Positions 1 through 10,037 of a stretch of 64,000 nt of DNA are shown here, piece by piece. The position numbers and the translations under genes were made by a program. Origin of the DNA: Methylobacterium sp. J-077 (GTDB taxonomy: Bacteria; Pseudomonadota; Alphaproteobacteria; Rhizobiales; Beijerinckiaceae); NCBI RefSeq assembly GCF_022829365.1, contig NZ_JAKSYJ010000052.1:1-64000 (forward strand). Reading direction: 5' to 3'. A model generated the notes under the pieces. It did not search any database, was not told the DNA's origin, and saw only the letters and a program-made list of their open reading frames with translations. The number at the start of each line of letters is the position of its first letter. Within the stretch, counting starts at the first letter, position 1.

Positions 1-294
1 GGTCATCGGCTCGACCGACTTGTTCACCCGGCGGTTGACCGAGACGATCGTCGCCCAGGTCGCCGGGGTGAGGCTGATGCGGGCCGGCTCGCTCCGGTCC
101 ACCGCACATTCCGCCGCGTAGGACTGGCAGAACGTCACCCAAGCCGCGATCGGGCGGGCATCGCCGAGCACCTTGGCGCCGGCTTCCGCGGGCAGGCTCG
201 CCAGGGTCTGGGCCTCGGCGGTGACCGCGAGGCCGAACAGCACCAGCGCGCCGGCGAGCGTCACCCGAACCGTCTTGAGAAGCCCCGCGCCCAT
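1..294 (-). CDS. transglutaminase-like cysteine peptidase, N-terminal part (cut by window edge)
   Basis: Only the first 98 codons are inside the window; the frame is open to base 1. The protein starts with a signal peptide (hydrophobic stretch ending near AEAQ, about residue 33). It then shows the pattern WVTFCQSY..EC, then RISLTPATW and VNRRVNKSVEPMT, typical of the N-terminal half of the bacterial transglutaminase-like cysteine proteinase family (BTLCP, Pfam PF06035). Such proteins are exported and are often linked to cell-surface adhesin processing. The catalytic Cys-His-Asp residues would lie beyond the edge, so activity cannot be judged. ATG at 294 is the only good start after the upstream noncoding stretch. 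Confidence 0.72.
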   Translation of the reverse strand, partial: MGAGLLKTVRVTLAGALVLFGLAVTAEAQTLASLPAEAGAKVLGDARPIAAWVTFCQSYAAECAVDRSEPARISLTPATWATIVSVNRRVNKSVEPMT

Positions 295-481
295 CGAACC
301 CGTCCTCGCTGCTGAGGACAGGATTGCGCCGCAGAGCCTCCGCGGCGCTGAAGCGGATCGGCGCAATTTTATCGATTCGCCCGCGGCGGCGGGCTGTAGC
401 GCGACACCGTCGACGGGCTCCTTGGGAAACCCGGAAAATCCGCGGCTTCCGGTTGGGAAACCGGAAACCTTGAGGGTTTCT

Positions 482-718
482 TCAGGGGCCGAGCAGCTTC
501 ACGAAGGCGGCACCGGCCCCGAAGAACGCGGCACCGGCCGCCATCCCGGCGAGGCCGATCTGCCAGGGGGCAAGCGCGCGGTCGCGTTCCAGCTTCGCCG
601 CCTCGGCCATCAGCTTCTTCTGCTCGGCCACGAATTTCTGCGACTCTTCGATCGCGTGCAGCACCCGCGTGACCTGCTCGGCGAAATCGAGCGAGTCGGG
701 AGCGGACGTGTCGGCCAT
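482..718 (-). CDS. small single-pass membrane protein, function unknown
   Basis: A 78-residue protein starting MADTSAPDSL. Residues 1-50 are charged and probably helical, with a run rich in Glu, Gln and Lys (EESQKFVAEQKKLMAEAAKL), and residues 54-76 form one hydrophobic glycine/alanine-rich membrane segment ending at the stop. The frame is open 24 codons further upstream, but the ATG at 718 is preceded by a GAGGAA stretch and gives a compact protein. No family is recognised. It stands alone between the protease-like gene and the acyl-CoA synthetase. Topology suggests a cytoplasmic helix anchored by its C-terminus. Confidence 0.6.
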   Translation of the reverse strand: MADTSAPDSLDFAEQVTRVLHAIEESQKFVAEQKKLMAEAAKLERDRALAPWQIGLAGMAAGAAFFGAGAAFVKLLGP

Positions 719-844
719 CGGCCCTGATTCCTCGGCGTTACCGTTGCGATAACCTGAGGGCTCCCCGGCGCGACGGCAAGGGGCTCGCACCCGCCCGGGA
801 CGACCGTCGATCCGGCTATGCGGAAGCCGGATCGACGGCCTCCC

Positions 845-2578
845 TCACCCGGCCGTCTGGTCGAGCTTGCGCTCCGTCTCGCCCTTGAGCTCCGGGAAAT
901 CCGCCTGCGTGTAGGCCCGCCCGCGGTGCGGGTCCTCGGTCACGCCGTCATGCTCCAGCCGGCGCAGCTGGACCCGGCGGATCTTGCCCGAGATGGTCTT
1001 GGGCAGCTCGGTGACGAATTCGAGCCCGCGCAGGCGCTTGAACGTCGCCAGCCGGGCGTTGGTGAAGCGGAAGATGTCGAGCGCCGTCTCGGGTCCGGCC
1101 GAGGCGCCGGCCACCAGCGAGACATAGGCCTTCGGGATCGTGTGGCGCATCGGATCAGGGATCGGCACCACCGCGGCTTCCGCCACGGCCGGATGCTCGA
1201 TCAGCACGCTCTCCAGCTCGAACGGGCTGATCCGGTAGCCCGACGACTTGAACACGTCGTCGGCGCGGCCGACGAAGGTGTAGCAGCCCTGATCGTCCAC
1301 GAAGGCGACGTCGCCGGTGCGGTAGAGCGGGCCGTCCGCGCCCGACAGGGTGCCGCGGCCGTCGTCGTAGCCCTGCATCAGGCCGGCGGGGCGATGCGCG
1401 CCGAGGTCCAGGCAGACCTCGCCCTCGCTGGCCGGCTCGCCGTCGGCGTCGAGGACGCGCACGCGATAGCCCGGCAGCGGCCGGCCGAGGGCGCCGGGCA
1501 CCACCGGCTGGCCGGGGGTGTTGGCCATCAGGGCCGTGGTCTCGGTCTGGCCGTAGCCGTCGCGGATCGTGACGCCCCAGGCGTCCTTCACGCGCTCGAT
1601 CACCTCGGGATTCAGGGGCTCGCCGGCGGCGCAGATCTCGCGCAGGGCCAGCGACCGGCCGGTGAGATCCTCCTGGATGATCATCCGCCACACGGTCGGC
1701 GGTGCGCAGAGCGTGGTGGCGCGGGTGCGCTCCAGCTGCGCAAGCAGCGCCGCCGCGTTGAACGGCGCCTGGTTGATCACCAGGATGGTCGCGCCGGCAT
1801 TCCAGGGGGCGAAGAACGACGACCAGGCATGCTTGGCCCAGCCGGGCGAGGAGACGTTGCAATGCACGTCTCCGGGCTGGAGCCCGAGCCAGTACATGGT
1901 CGAGAGCGCCCCCACCGGATAGGAGCGGTGGCTGTGGCGCACCAGCTTCGGCTTCGCGGTCGTGCCGGAGGTGAAGTACAGGAGCAGCGGATCGTCGGCC
2001 GCGGTCGGCCCGTCGGGGGTGAAGGTCTCGGAAGCACCGAACGCATCGTCGTAGGCGCTCCAGCCCGCCGTCGCCGCCCCGGTGACGATGCGGATCGCGC
2101 CGCCGGTCTCCAGGCCTGAGAAGCGCCCGAGTTGCTCCGGCCCGGCCACGATCGCCCGGGGCCGGCCGCGGGCCAGGCGGTCGGCGAGCTCGTCCGCCGT
2201 CAGCAGGGTGGTGGCCGGGATGACCACGGCCCCGAGCTTCATCGCCGCCAGCATCGTCTCCCACAGGGCCGGGACGTTGCCGAGCAACAGGAGCAGATGG
2301 TCGCCGCGCTCCAGCCCGAGCCCGCGCAGGTGGTTGGCGACCTGGTTGGACCGGCGCGCCATCTGCCCGAAGGTCAGGCTCTGCTCGGCGCCGCTGCCGG
2401 CCTCAACGATGTGGAGCGCGGTGCGGTCGCGGCTCTCGGGCCCGGCGAGCTCCGCGTCGAACCAGTCGAGCGCCCAGTTGAACGGCACCGGGTCCGGCCA
2501 TGCGAAGGCCGAAATGGCCGCTGCGTAGTCGATGCGATGGGCCAGCAGCAGATCGCGGGCCTCCCGGAAGCTGGGCAT
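845..2578 (-). CDS. AMP-forming acyl-CoA synthetase (ANL superfamily)
   Basis: 577 residues. It activates a carboxylic acid to acyl-AMP and then acyl-CoA. The phosphate-binding loop YFTSGTTAKPK lies at 201-211, the GYGQTE adenylate motif at 340-345, and the C-terminal catalytic lysine sits in KTISGKIRR at about residue 532. Length and the N-terminal region fit the medium-chain acyl-CoA synthetase (ACSM-like) group. It is the last gene of a minus-strand run dominated by valine/isobutyryl-CoA degradation, so a short or branched acid is a plausible substrate, but that is inference. ATG at 2578 has a GGGGGGAA ribosome-binding site. Confidence 0.88.
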   Translation of the reverse strand: MPSFREARDLLLAHRIDYAAAISAFAWPDPVPFNWALDWFDAELAGPESRDRTALHIVEAGSGAEQSLTFGQMARRSNQVANHLRGLGLERGDHLLLLLGNVPALWETMLAAMKLGAVVIPATTLLTADELADRLARGRPRAIVAGPEQLGRFSGLETGGAIRIVTGAATAGWSAYDDAFGASETFTPDGPTAADDPLLLYFTSGTTAKPKLVRHSHRSYPVGALSTMYWLGLQPGDVHCNVSSPGWAKHAWSSFFAPWNAGATILVINQAPFNAAALLAQLERTRATTLCAPPTVWRMIIQEDLTGRSLALREICAAGEPLNPEVIERVKDAWGVTIRDGYGQTETTALMANTPGQPVVPGALGRPLPGYRVRVLDADGEPASEGEVCLDLGAHRPAGLMQGYDDGRGTLSGADGPLYRTGDVAFVDDQGCYTFVGRADDVFKSSGYRISPFELESVLIEHPAVAEAAVVPIPDPMRHTIPKAYVSLVAGASAGPETALDIFRFTNARLATFKRLRGLEFVTELPKTISGKIRRVQLRRLEHDGVTEDPHRGRAYTQADFPELKGETERKLDQTAG

Positions 2579-2631
2579 GGTCGTTCCCCCCGTCGTTCTT
2601 GTTCGGCCGGCAGATCCGGCCCATCCCGCCC

Positions 2632-3069
2632 TCAGGCGGGAATCAGGTCCTCGCCGGCCTCACCGCGCGCAAGGCGCTGCACCATGCCGGTGTGGAAATG
2701 GCGGATCTCGTCGGCGATCGCCTCCACCGCGCGGCTGTTGCGGGGAAAGTCGTCGGCGTTGAGCCCGATCAGGCCGGCAGTGTAGCCGGTCTCGTTGTTC
2801 TCGAACGGGTCGGCATAGAGCCAGGTCCACCAGTCCCGGGCCGGGACCAGGCTCGCGCCGGGCTTGACCCGCAAAGCCGCCAGGAACCGGAAATGCCGGA
2901 GCAGTTCCTTGCGCCAGACCGCCCGCGTCTCCGGGGCCACGTCGAAGGCCAGCAGCTTCACGAGATGCTCGTTGATGGTCTCCTCCCGCCCGCGCGCCTC
3001 CTGGGCGACGATCGCGCGCGGGAAGGCCATCTCGAAACGGGCTTCGCTATCGCGGTCCAGGACGTCCAT
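2632..3069 (-). CDS. uncharacterised 145-residue protein within the valine-catabolism cluster
   Basis: A soluble, charged protein with no signal peptide or membrane segment. It is rich in Arg, Glu and aromatic residues, with two notable stretches: RDWWTWLYADPFENNETGY near the middle and EIRHFHTGMVQRLARGE near the end. I do not recognise the family. It begins 15 bases after the enoyl-CoA hydratase stop and ends 53 bases before the acyl-CoA synthetase start, all on one strand, so it is likely co-transcribed with them. Codon use looks native. A role in acyl-CoA metabolism is only a guess from context. Confidence 0.75.
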   Translation of the reverse strand: MDVLDRDSEARFEMAFPRAIVAQEARGREETINEHLVKLLAFDVAPETRAVWRKELLRHFRFLAALRVKPGASLVPARDWWTWLYADPFENNETGYTAGLIGLNADDFPRNSRAVEAIADEIRHFHTGMVQRLARGEAGEDLIPA

Positions 3070-3084
3070 CGCCCATGCCCCAGC

Positions 3085-3861
3085 TCATGTGTTCTCGAAC
3101 CGGGCCGGCCGCTTCTCCACGAAGGCGGCCATGCCCTCCTTCTGGTCCTTCGTGGCGAACATCGCGTGGAAGACCCGGCGCTCGAAGCGCACGCCCTCGG
3201 TGAGGGTGGTCTCGTAGGAGCGGTTGACCGCCTCCTTGGTCATCATGGCGATCGGCAGCGACATGGAGGCGATGGTCTCGGCCGCCTTCAGCGCCTCGTC
3301 GAGGAGCTGGTCCGCCGGGACCACCCGGGAGACCAGGCCGGCGCGCTCGGCCTCGGCGGCATCCATCATCCGGCCGGTGAGGCACATCTCCATGGCCTTC
3401 GACTTGCCGACGAAGCGGGTGAGCCGCTGGCTGCCGCCGATCCCCGGCATCACGCCGAGCTTGATCTCGGGCTGGCCGAACTGCGCCGTGTCGGCGGCCA
3501 GGATGAAGTCGCACATCATGGCGAGCTCGCAGCCGCCTCCGAGGGCGTAGCCCGCCACCGCGGCGATGATCGGTGTGCGCACCCCCGTGAACCGTTCCCA
3601 GTCGGCGAAGCGGTCTTGCGCATACATCTCCGCGTAGGTCGCGTGCTGCATCTCCTTGATGTCGGCCCCGGCCGCGAAGGCCTTGGCCGAGCCGGTGATG
3701 ACGATGCAGCCGATGCCCGGATCGGCATCCGCCTCGGTCGCCGCCCGGATCACCTCACGGGTGAGCTGGGCGTTGATGGCGTTGAGCGCCTTCGGGCGGT
3801 TGAGGGTGATCAGCAGGACGCGCCCGCGCGTCTCCGTCAGGATCGTCTCGTAGGCGTCCAT
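3085..3861 (-). CDS. enoyl-CoA hydratase/isomerase family protein
   Basis: 258 residues of the crotonase fold. It hydrates a 2-enoyl-CoA to the 3-hydroxyacyl-CoA; in this cluster the likely substrate is methacrylyl-CoA. Visible signatures are the oxyanion-hole segment [10 protein letters not shown], the glycine-rich [15 protein letters not shown], and [17 protein letters not shown], which carries the catalytic glutamates of true hydratases. The start can be GTG at 3864 or ATG at 3861; the ATG overlaps the mmsB stop as TGATG and has GGGAG nine bases upstream. Tight overlap with mmsB shows translational coupling in one operon. Confidence 0.9.
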   Translation of the reverse strand: MDAYETILTETRGRVLLITLNRPKALNAINAQLTREVIRAATEADADPGIGCIVITGSAKAFAAGADIKEMQHATYAEMYAQDRFADWERFTGVRTPIIAAVAGYALGGGCELAMMCDFILAADTAQFGQPEIKLGVMPGIGGSQRLTRFVGKSKAMEMCLTGRMMDAAEAERAGLVSRVVPADQLLDEALKAAETIASMSLPIAMMTKEAVNRSYETTLTEGVRFERRVFHAMFATKDQKEGMAAFVEKRPARFENT

Positions 3862-4757
3862 CACGACTCACTCCCTGGACCGCGAAGCATACGGATGATC
3901 GCGGAAAAGTCCTCTCCCCCGTGGCCGAGGCCTTCGAACAGCCCATAGATCTGCGCGGCTTCGGTCCCTAGCGGCGTCGCCGCCCCCGAGGCGAGGGCGG
4001 CGGCCTGCGCCAGCCGGAGGTCCTTGAGCATCAGCCCGGCGGCGAAGCCCGGCTTGTAGCCGGCATTGGCCGGGGAGGTCGGCACCGGGCCCGGCACCGG
4101 GCAATAGGTGGTCAGCGACCAGCACTGGCCCGAGGAAACCGAGGCGACGTCGTAGAGCGCCTGATGCGACAGACCCAGCTTTTCGCCCAGCGCGAAGGCC
4201 TCGCTGACGCCGATCATCGAGATCCCGAGGATCATGTTGTTGCAGATCTTGGCCGCCTGCCCGGCGCCGGCCGCGCCGCAATGGAACACGTTCTTGCCCA
4301 TGGCCTTCAGCAGGGGCTCGGCCTTGGCGAAGGCCGCGTCGGCGCCGCCGGCCATGAAGGTCAGCGTCCCGGCCTTGGCGCCGCCGGTCCCGCCGGAGAC
4401 CGGCGCATCCACCGACAGGCAGCCCCGCGCCTCGGCGAGGCCGTGGGCCTTGCGCGAGCTCTCGACATCGACCGTCGAGGAATCGATCAGCAACGTCCCG
4501 GTCGGCAGCGCGTCGGCGAGCTGCATCCAGACCTCGACCACGTGCCGCCCGGCGGGCAGCATGGTGACCACCACCTCAGCCCCCTCGGCCGCCTCCAGGG
4601 CCGAACCCGCGACCGCGACGCCCGCGGCCCGGGCCGCCTCCAGGGAGGCCGGCGCCAGGTCGAACCCGCGCACGGTGTGCCCCGCCTTCACGAGGTTGGC
4701 CGCCATGGGGCCGCCCATGTTGCCGAGACCGATGAACCCGACGGTCTGTGCCATCAT
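3861..4757 (-). CDS. mmsB: 3-hydroxyisobutyrate dehydrogenase
   Basis: 298 residues. It oxidises 3-hydroxyisobutyrate to methylmalonate semialdehyde with NAD in valine catabolism. The N-terminus carries the Rossmann signature [13 protein letters not shown] (residues 7-19), followed by the substrate-binding stretch [11 protein letters not shown] (117-127) and the catalytic lysine in [10 protein letters not shown] at about K170. Two consecutive ATG codons follow a GGGAGGGG ribosome-binding site; the second (4754) has the better spacing. The stop overlaps the start of the enoyl-CoA hydratase. The family also includes tartronate semialdehyde and related reductases, but the neighbours make the valine role the best call. 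Confidence 0.92.
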   Translation of the reverse strand: MMAQTVGFIGLGNMGGPMAANLVKAGHTVRGFDLAPASLEAARAAGVAVAGSALEAAEGAEVVVTMLPAGRHVVEVWMQLADALPTGTLLIDSSTVDVESSRKAHGLAEARGCLSVDAPVSGGTGGAKAGTLTFMAGGADAAFAKAEPLLKAMGKNVFHCGAAGAGQAAKICNNMILGISMIGVSEAFALGEKLGLSHQALYDVASVSSGQCWSLTTYCPVPGPVPTSPANAGYKPGFAAGLMLKDLRLAQAAALASGAATPLGTEAAQIYGLFEGLGHGGEDFSAIIRMLRGPGSES

Positions 4758-4832
4758 ACCCCTCCCTGCTTATCGCAGCGCCGCTCCCACCCAACCGGCA
4801 TCCCCTCCGTTCCGAATAGGGCATGACGGGCT

Positions 4833-4927
4833 CCCTCTCCCGTGCGGGAGAGGGTTGGGGTGAGGGATACGCCCTCTCCGGAAAAATTGGGTCCCTCACC
4901 CTGCCCCTCTTCTGCACGGGAGAGGGG
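4833..4927. repeat. REP-like palindromic intergenic repeat (CTCTCCC type)
   Basis: Fills most of the gap between the hydrolase and mmsB genes. The left part CCCTCTCCCGTGCGGGAGAG is itself a hairpin, and the right part ending TGCACGGGAGAGGGG is its inverted counterpart; the middle carries GGGTGAGGG facing CCCTCACCC. It resembles the short repeated extragenic palindromes common in high-GC Proteobacteria. It could influence mRNA stability between operon genes. Confidence 0.7.
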
Positions 4928-4991
4928 ATCCGCGCTCGAGCCCGGATCCCGCGATCCCGATCTTGGGCGGGGCAGAGGGGGCGAACTCACA

Positions 4992-6053
4992 TCACACCGG
5001 TCCCGTGCGGCCCTGCGAAAAAACCGGCTCCGCCCGTGGCTCGAGCCAGCTTGCGATCCGGGCCGGGTCGACCGCGTCGAGGCGCGGCGGGTTCCAGCGC
5101 GGGCTCTTGTCCTTGTCGATCACCGCGGCCCGGATGCCCTCGCGGAAATCGCCCTCCTCCAGCAGTGCCAGCGAGGCGTGGAACTCGCGCTCCAGGCAGG
5201 CTTCGAGGTTGGGGGAGCGCCGGCCGAGGCGCAGCAGGCAGAGCGTCAGCACCAGGCTCGACGGGGACTTGGTCAGCAGGGTCTTGCGGGTCGCTGCCGC
5301 GAAGTCGGAGCCGTCCGCCTCCAGGGCCGACAGGATCTCGTCGACCATGTCGAAGCTGAAGCAGCGATCGATGGTCTCGCGATGCTGCGCCAGGGGCGGT
5401 TCGCCGGGATCGCGCGCCAGCCGGCCGAGCGCGTCGCGCACGCCCGCGTCGCCGGCATCGGGCGGCAGGGCCGACAGCGCGTCGATCAGGTCGGGGAGCG
5501 CCTGCGTGGGCACCAGCAGATCGGCGAGCCCGCAAAACATCGCGTCGGCGGCGGCGACCGGCTCGCCGGTCAGGCCGAGATAGGTGCCGATCTGGCCGGG
5601 CGCCCGGGGCAGCAGCCAGGTGCCGCCGACATCCGGCAGGTAGCCGATGCCGGTCTCCGGCATGGCGACGCGGGAGCGCTCGGTGACGACCCGGTGGGCG
5701 GCATGCCCGGCGAGGCCGACGCCGCCGCCCATGGTGATGCCGTCCATCACCGCCACGAACGGCTTTTCGTAAGCCGCAATCCGGGAATCGAGCCTGTATT
5801 CGTCCCGCCAGAAGGCTTCCGCGAAGGCGGTACCGGGGTTCTCGTACAGGCCCCGCAGGTCGCCGCCGGCGCAGAGGCCGCGCTCGCCCTCGCCGGTGAG
5901 CAGCACAGCGGCGAGGCCGGGATCGGCCGAGAACTGGTTCAGGGCGGCGTCGATCGCCCGGACCATGCCGTGGGTCAGGGCGTTCAGGGCCTTCGGCCGG
6001 TCGAGGCGCAGGCGGCCCAGCGCGCCGACGCGCTCGACGATCACATCGCTCAT
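4992..6053 (-). CDS. 3-hydroxyisobutyryl-CoA hydrolase (enoyl-CoA hydratase/isomerase family)
   Basis: 353 residues, the usual length for the bacterial 3-hydroxyisobutyryl-CoA hydrolase branch of the crotonase superfamily (ordinary hydratases are about 260). It releases free 3-hydroxyisobutyrate from its CoA ester. Visible features are CAGGDLRGLYENPG, MDGITMGGGVGLAGHA and PETGIGYLPDVGGTW, the last a strong marker of this branch. The frame is open far upstream, but the ATG at 6053 overlaps the preceding stop as TGATG, which fixes the start. It lies directly upstream of mmsB, which uses its product. The C-terminus ends in a short variable tail. Confidence 0.9.
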   Translation of the reverse strand: MSDVIVERVGALGRLRLDRPKALNALTHGMVRAIDAALNQFSADPGLAAVLLTGEGERGLCAGGDLRGLYENPGTAFAEAFWRDEYRLDSRIAAYEKPFVAVMDGITMGGGVGLAGHAAHRVVTERSRVAMPETGIGYLPDVGGTWLLPRAPGQIGTYLGLTGEPVAAADAMFCGLADLLVPTQALPDLIDALSALPPDAGDAGVRDALGRLARDPGEPPLAQHRETIDRCFSFDMVDEILSALEADGSDFAAATRKTLLTKSPSSLVLTLCLLRLGRRSPNLEACLEREFHASLALLEEGDFREGIRAAVIDKDKSPRWNPPRLDAVDPARIASWLEPRAEPVFSQGRTGPV

Positions 6054-7195
6054 CAGCGTCCCCCGGTCAGCGCGCGGGCGATGATCACCCGCATGATCTC
6101 GTTGGTGCCCTCGAGGATCTGGTGCACCCGCAGGTCGCGGACGATTTTTTCCACCCCATACTCGGCGAGATAGCCGTAGCCGCCATGGAGTTGCAGGGCC
6201 TGGTTGGCGACCTCGAAGGCGGCATCCGTCACGTGGCGCTTGGCCATGGCACAGAGCGTCGTGGCTGCCGGATCCTTGGCGTCCAAGGCGGCGGCGGCGT
6301 GGCGCAGGAAGGTGCGCGACACCTCCAGGGCGGTCGCCATGTCGGCCAGCCGGAACTGGAGCGCCTGGAAGTCGCTGAGCCGGGACCCGAAGGCGCGCCG
6401 GTCGCCCATATAGGCCAGGGTCTTGTCGAGGGCCGACTGGGCGCCGCCCAGAGCGCAGGCGGCGATGTTGAGCCGGCCGCCGTCGAGGCCGCTCATGGCG
6501 ATGCGGAAGCCCTGGCCGTCCGCGCCCAGGCGGTTGGCCACCGGCACGCGGCAGCCGTCGAACCGCACGGCCCGGGTCGGCTGGGCGTTCCAGCCCATCT
6601 TGCGCTCTTCCGCGCCGAAGGAGAGGCCGGGCGTCCCCTTCTCGACCACGATCGCCGAGATGCCCTTCGGTCCCGCCTCGCCGGTGCGGACCATGCAGAC
6701 GTAGAGATCGCTGACACCGGCGCCGGAGATGAACTGCTTCTCGCCGGTGAGCACGTAATTGTCGCCGTCGCGCTCGGCGCGGGTGCGGAGCGCCGCCGCG
6801 TCGGAGCCCGAGCCCGGCTCGGTCAGGCAGTAGCTGGCGATCGTCTTCATGCCCATCAGGGCCGGGATCCAGCGCTGGCGCTGGTCGGCGTCGCCGTAGG
6901 CGTCGATCATCCAGGCGCACATGTTGTGGATCGACAGGAACGCCGCCACGGTCGGGCAGCCGGTGCTCAGCGCCTCGAAGATCAGGGCGGCGTCGAGCCG
7001 CGACAGGCCCGATCCGCCGACATCCTCGCGCACATAGATGCCGGCCATGCCGAGCGCCGCGGCCGCCCGCAGGGTCTCGACCGGGAAGGTCTTGTCCCGG
7101 TCCCAGTCGAGGGCGTGCGGCGCGATATGCTCGGCCGCGAAGCCGAGCGCCATCTCGCGGATCGCGGTCCGGTCCTCATCGAGCCCGAAACTCAT
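6053..7195 (-). CDS. acyl-CoA dehydrogenase, probably isobutyryl-CoA dehydrogenase
   Basis: 380 residues. The FAD enzyme would convert isobutyryl-CoA to methacrylyl-CoA and pass electrons to electron-transfer flavoprotein. Motifs seen are CLTEPGSGSDAA and GEKQFISGAG (flavin and substrate contacts), QALQLHGGYGYL, and HQILEGTNEIMR, whose glutamate at about 362 is the family's catalytic base position. The sequence resembles the ACAD8 type. I chose ATG at 7195, not GTG at 7204, because GGAG lies eight bases upstream. Overlap with the hydrolase start and proximity to mmsA support the isobutyryl-CoA assignment; short-chain specificity cannot be proven from sequence. Confidence 0.9.
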   Translation of the reverse strand: MSFGLDEDRTAIREMALGFAAEHIAPHALDWDRDKTFPVETLRAAAALGMAGIYVREDVGGSGLSRLDAALIFEALSTGCPTVAAFLSIHNMCAWMIDAYGDADQRQRWIPALMGMKTIASYCLTEPGSGSDAAALRTRAERDGDNYVLTGEKQFISGAGVSDLYVCMVRTGEAGPKGISAIVVEKGTPGLSFGAEERKMGWNAQPTRAVRFDGCRVPVANRLGADGQGFRIAMSGLDGGRLNIAACALGGAQSALDKTLAYMGDRRAFGSRLSDFQALQFRLADMATALEVSRTFLRHAAAALDAKDPAATTLCAMAKRHVTDAAFEVANQALQLHGGYGYLAEYGVEKIVRDLRVHQILEGTNEIMRVIIARALTGGR

Positions 7196-7229
7196 GGGCG
7201 TCACTCCAATAGGTCAGAACTGGCGCGTT

Positions 7230-7412
7230 CCCTCCCCCCTCTGCGGGGGGAGGGTGGCCCCTGCGTCAGCAGGGGTCGGGTCGGGACGAAGTCCCGCAAG
7301 AGGGGAGCGACGGTGCCGGATAGGTCGCGCCGGTCGTTCGATCCTGAACCGTCGCGCTGCCCCTCGCCCGCCCTGCATCCGCAGGGCACCCTCCCCCGCA
7401 GAGGGGGGAGGG
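7230..7412. repeat. GC-rich inverted repeat element between mmsA and the acyl-CoA dehydrogenase
   Basis: The outer arms are CCCTCCCCCCTCTGCGGGGG at the left and the inverted CCCCGCAGAGGGGGGAGGG at the right, enclosing smaller hairpins such as GCCCCTGCGTCAGCAGGGG. It resembles the mmsB-side element in style but differs in sequence. It fills the whole gap inside a likely operon and has no coding capacity that looks real. Confidence 0.65.
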
Positions 7413-7422
7413 TAAGGCGTCC

Positions 7423-8919
<1,497 letters not shown>

Positions 8920-9009
8920 GAGCGCCTCCCTGCTGTCGTTTTTCGATTTGGTTTGGTGCAGCCTAACAGGATCGCTTGAACGATAAAGCCGGATGCGCTT
9001 ACAGCCGTC

Positions 9010-9023
9010 GTGCATCGATGCAC
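9010..9023. promoter_or_regulatory. 14-bp perfect palindrome in the mmsA/LysR divergent region (candidate operator)
   Basis: The sequence GTGCATCGATGCAC is a perfect palindrome lying 16 bases before the LysR start and about 90 bases upstream of mmsA. LysR proteins usually bind T-N11-A type dyads between divergent genes, and this site does not fit that spacing exactly, so the operator role is inference. Confidence 0.4.
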
Positions 9024-9038
9024 AGCGGGTTTGCGGGC

Positions 9039-9950
9039 ATGAGCCGGGCGGGGCGCAACTGGGACGACCTGCGGTTCTTCCTGGCGGTGGCGCGCACCGG
9101 TACCCTGAGCGCCGCCGCGGCGCGCACCGGCACCGAGCACACCACGGTCGGGCGCCGGATCCGCGCCCTGGAAGAGGGGCTCGGCGCCCGCCTGTTCCAC
9201 CGCAGCAACCTCGGCTACGCGCTCACCGAGGACGGCGCCCACCTGCTGAGTGTGGCCGAGACCATGGAGAGCGCGTTCCTGTCGGCCAAGACCGCCACCG
9301 AGGCGGGCGCCCAGGCCGTCTCCGGCACGGTGCGGATCGGCGCCCCGGACGGGTTCGGCAGCGTGTTCCTGGCCTCGCGGATGCACCGCCTGACCGAGCG
9401 CCATCCGGGGCTGGAGGTCGAGATCATGGCGACCGCCCGGATCTTCAGCCTGTCGAAGCGCGAGGCCGACATCGTCATCGGCCTGTCGACCCCGCAGCAG
9501 GCCCGGGTTGTGGCGCGCCGGCTCACCGATTACCGGCTGTTCGTCTACGGGGCCGAAGCCTACCTCGCCGCGGCGCCGCCGATCACGGGCGTCTCGGACC
9601 TGACCGCGCATCCCTTCGTCGGCTATATCGAGGACATGCTGTTCGCGCGCGAGCTGAACTATCTCGGCGCCCTGGAGCCCGCCGTGACCGCGCGGCTGCG
9701 CTCGACCAACCTGCTGGCCCAGGTCCACGCGACCCTGAACGGCGCCGGCCTGTGCATCCTGCCGGCCTTCATCGCGGCGGCCCATCCCGGGCTGGCGCCG
9801 GTCCTGCCGGGCGCCGTGTCGCTGACGCGCTCGTTCCACATGCACATCCACGAGGACCACCGGAAGGCCGCCCATATCCGGGCGGTGGCGGGCTTCATCG
9901 CCGGGGAGGTCGAGGCGGCCGGCGCGCTGTTCGCCGGGCCGGCGGTGTAA
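9039..9950 (+). CDS. LysR-family transcriptional regulator, divergent from mmsA
   Basis: 303 residues from the ATG at 9039, giving MSRAGRNWDDLRFFLAVART. The winged helix-turn-helix covers residues 8-67 (LSAAAARTGTEHTTVGRRI..LE..LGARLF), followed by the LysR substrate-binding domain with GTVRIGAPDGFGSVFLA at its start. A longer frame back to a TTG at 8976 exists but adds residues unlike the family. LysR proteins commonly control the divergent gene, so control of mmsA and the valine genes is likely but unproven. The effector cannot be read from the sequence. Confidence 0.88.
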   Translation: MSRAGRNWDDLRFFLAVARTGTLSAAAARTGTEHTTVGRRIRALEEGLGARLFHRSNLGYALTEDGAHLLSVAETMESAFLSAKTATEAGAQAVSGTVRIGAPDGFGSVFLASRMHRLTERHPGLEVEIMATARIFSLSKREADIVIGLSTPQQARVVARRLTDYRLFVYGAEAYLAAAPPITGVSDLTAHPFVGYIEDMLFARELNYLGALEPAVTARLRSTNLLAQVHATLNGAGLCILPAFIAAAHPGLAPVLPGAVSLTRSFHMHIHEDHRKAAHIRAVAGFIAGEVEAAGALFAGPAV

Positions 9951-10037
9951 GCGGCGGCGGTTTCGCGGCGGGGCCCCAAGTCGTAAGATCGACGGTTCCG
10001 GCAGGCCAGCATTGGCACTGAGTCAAGGATCAAAAGA

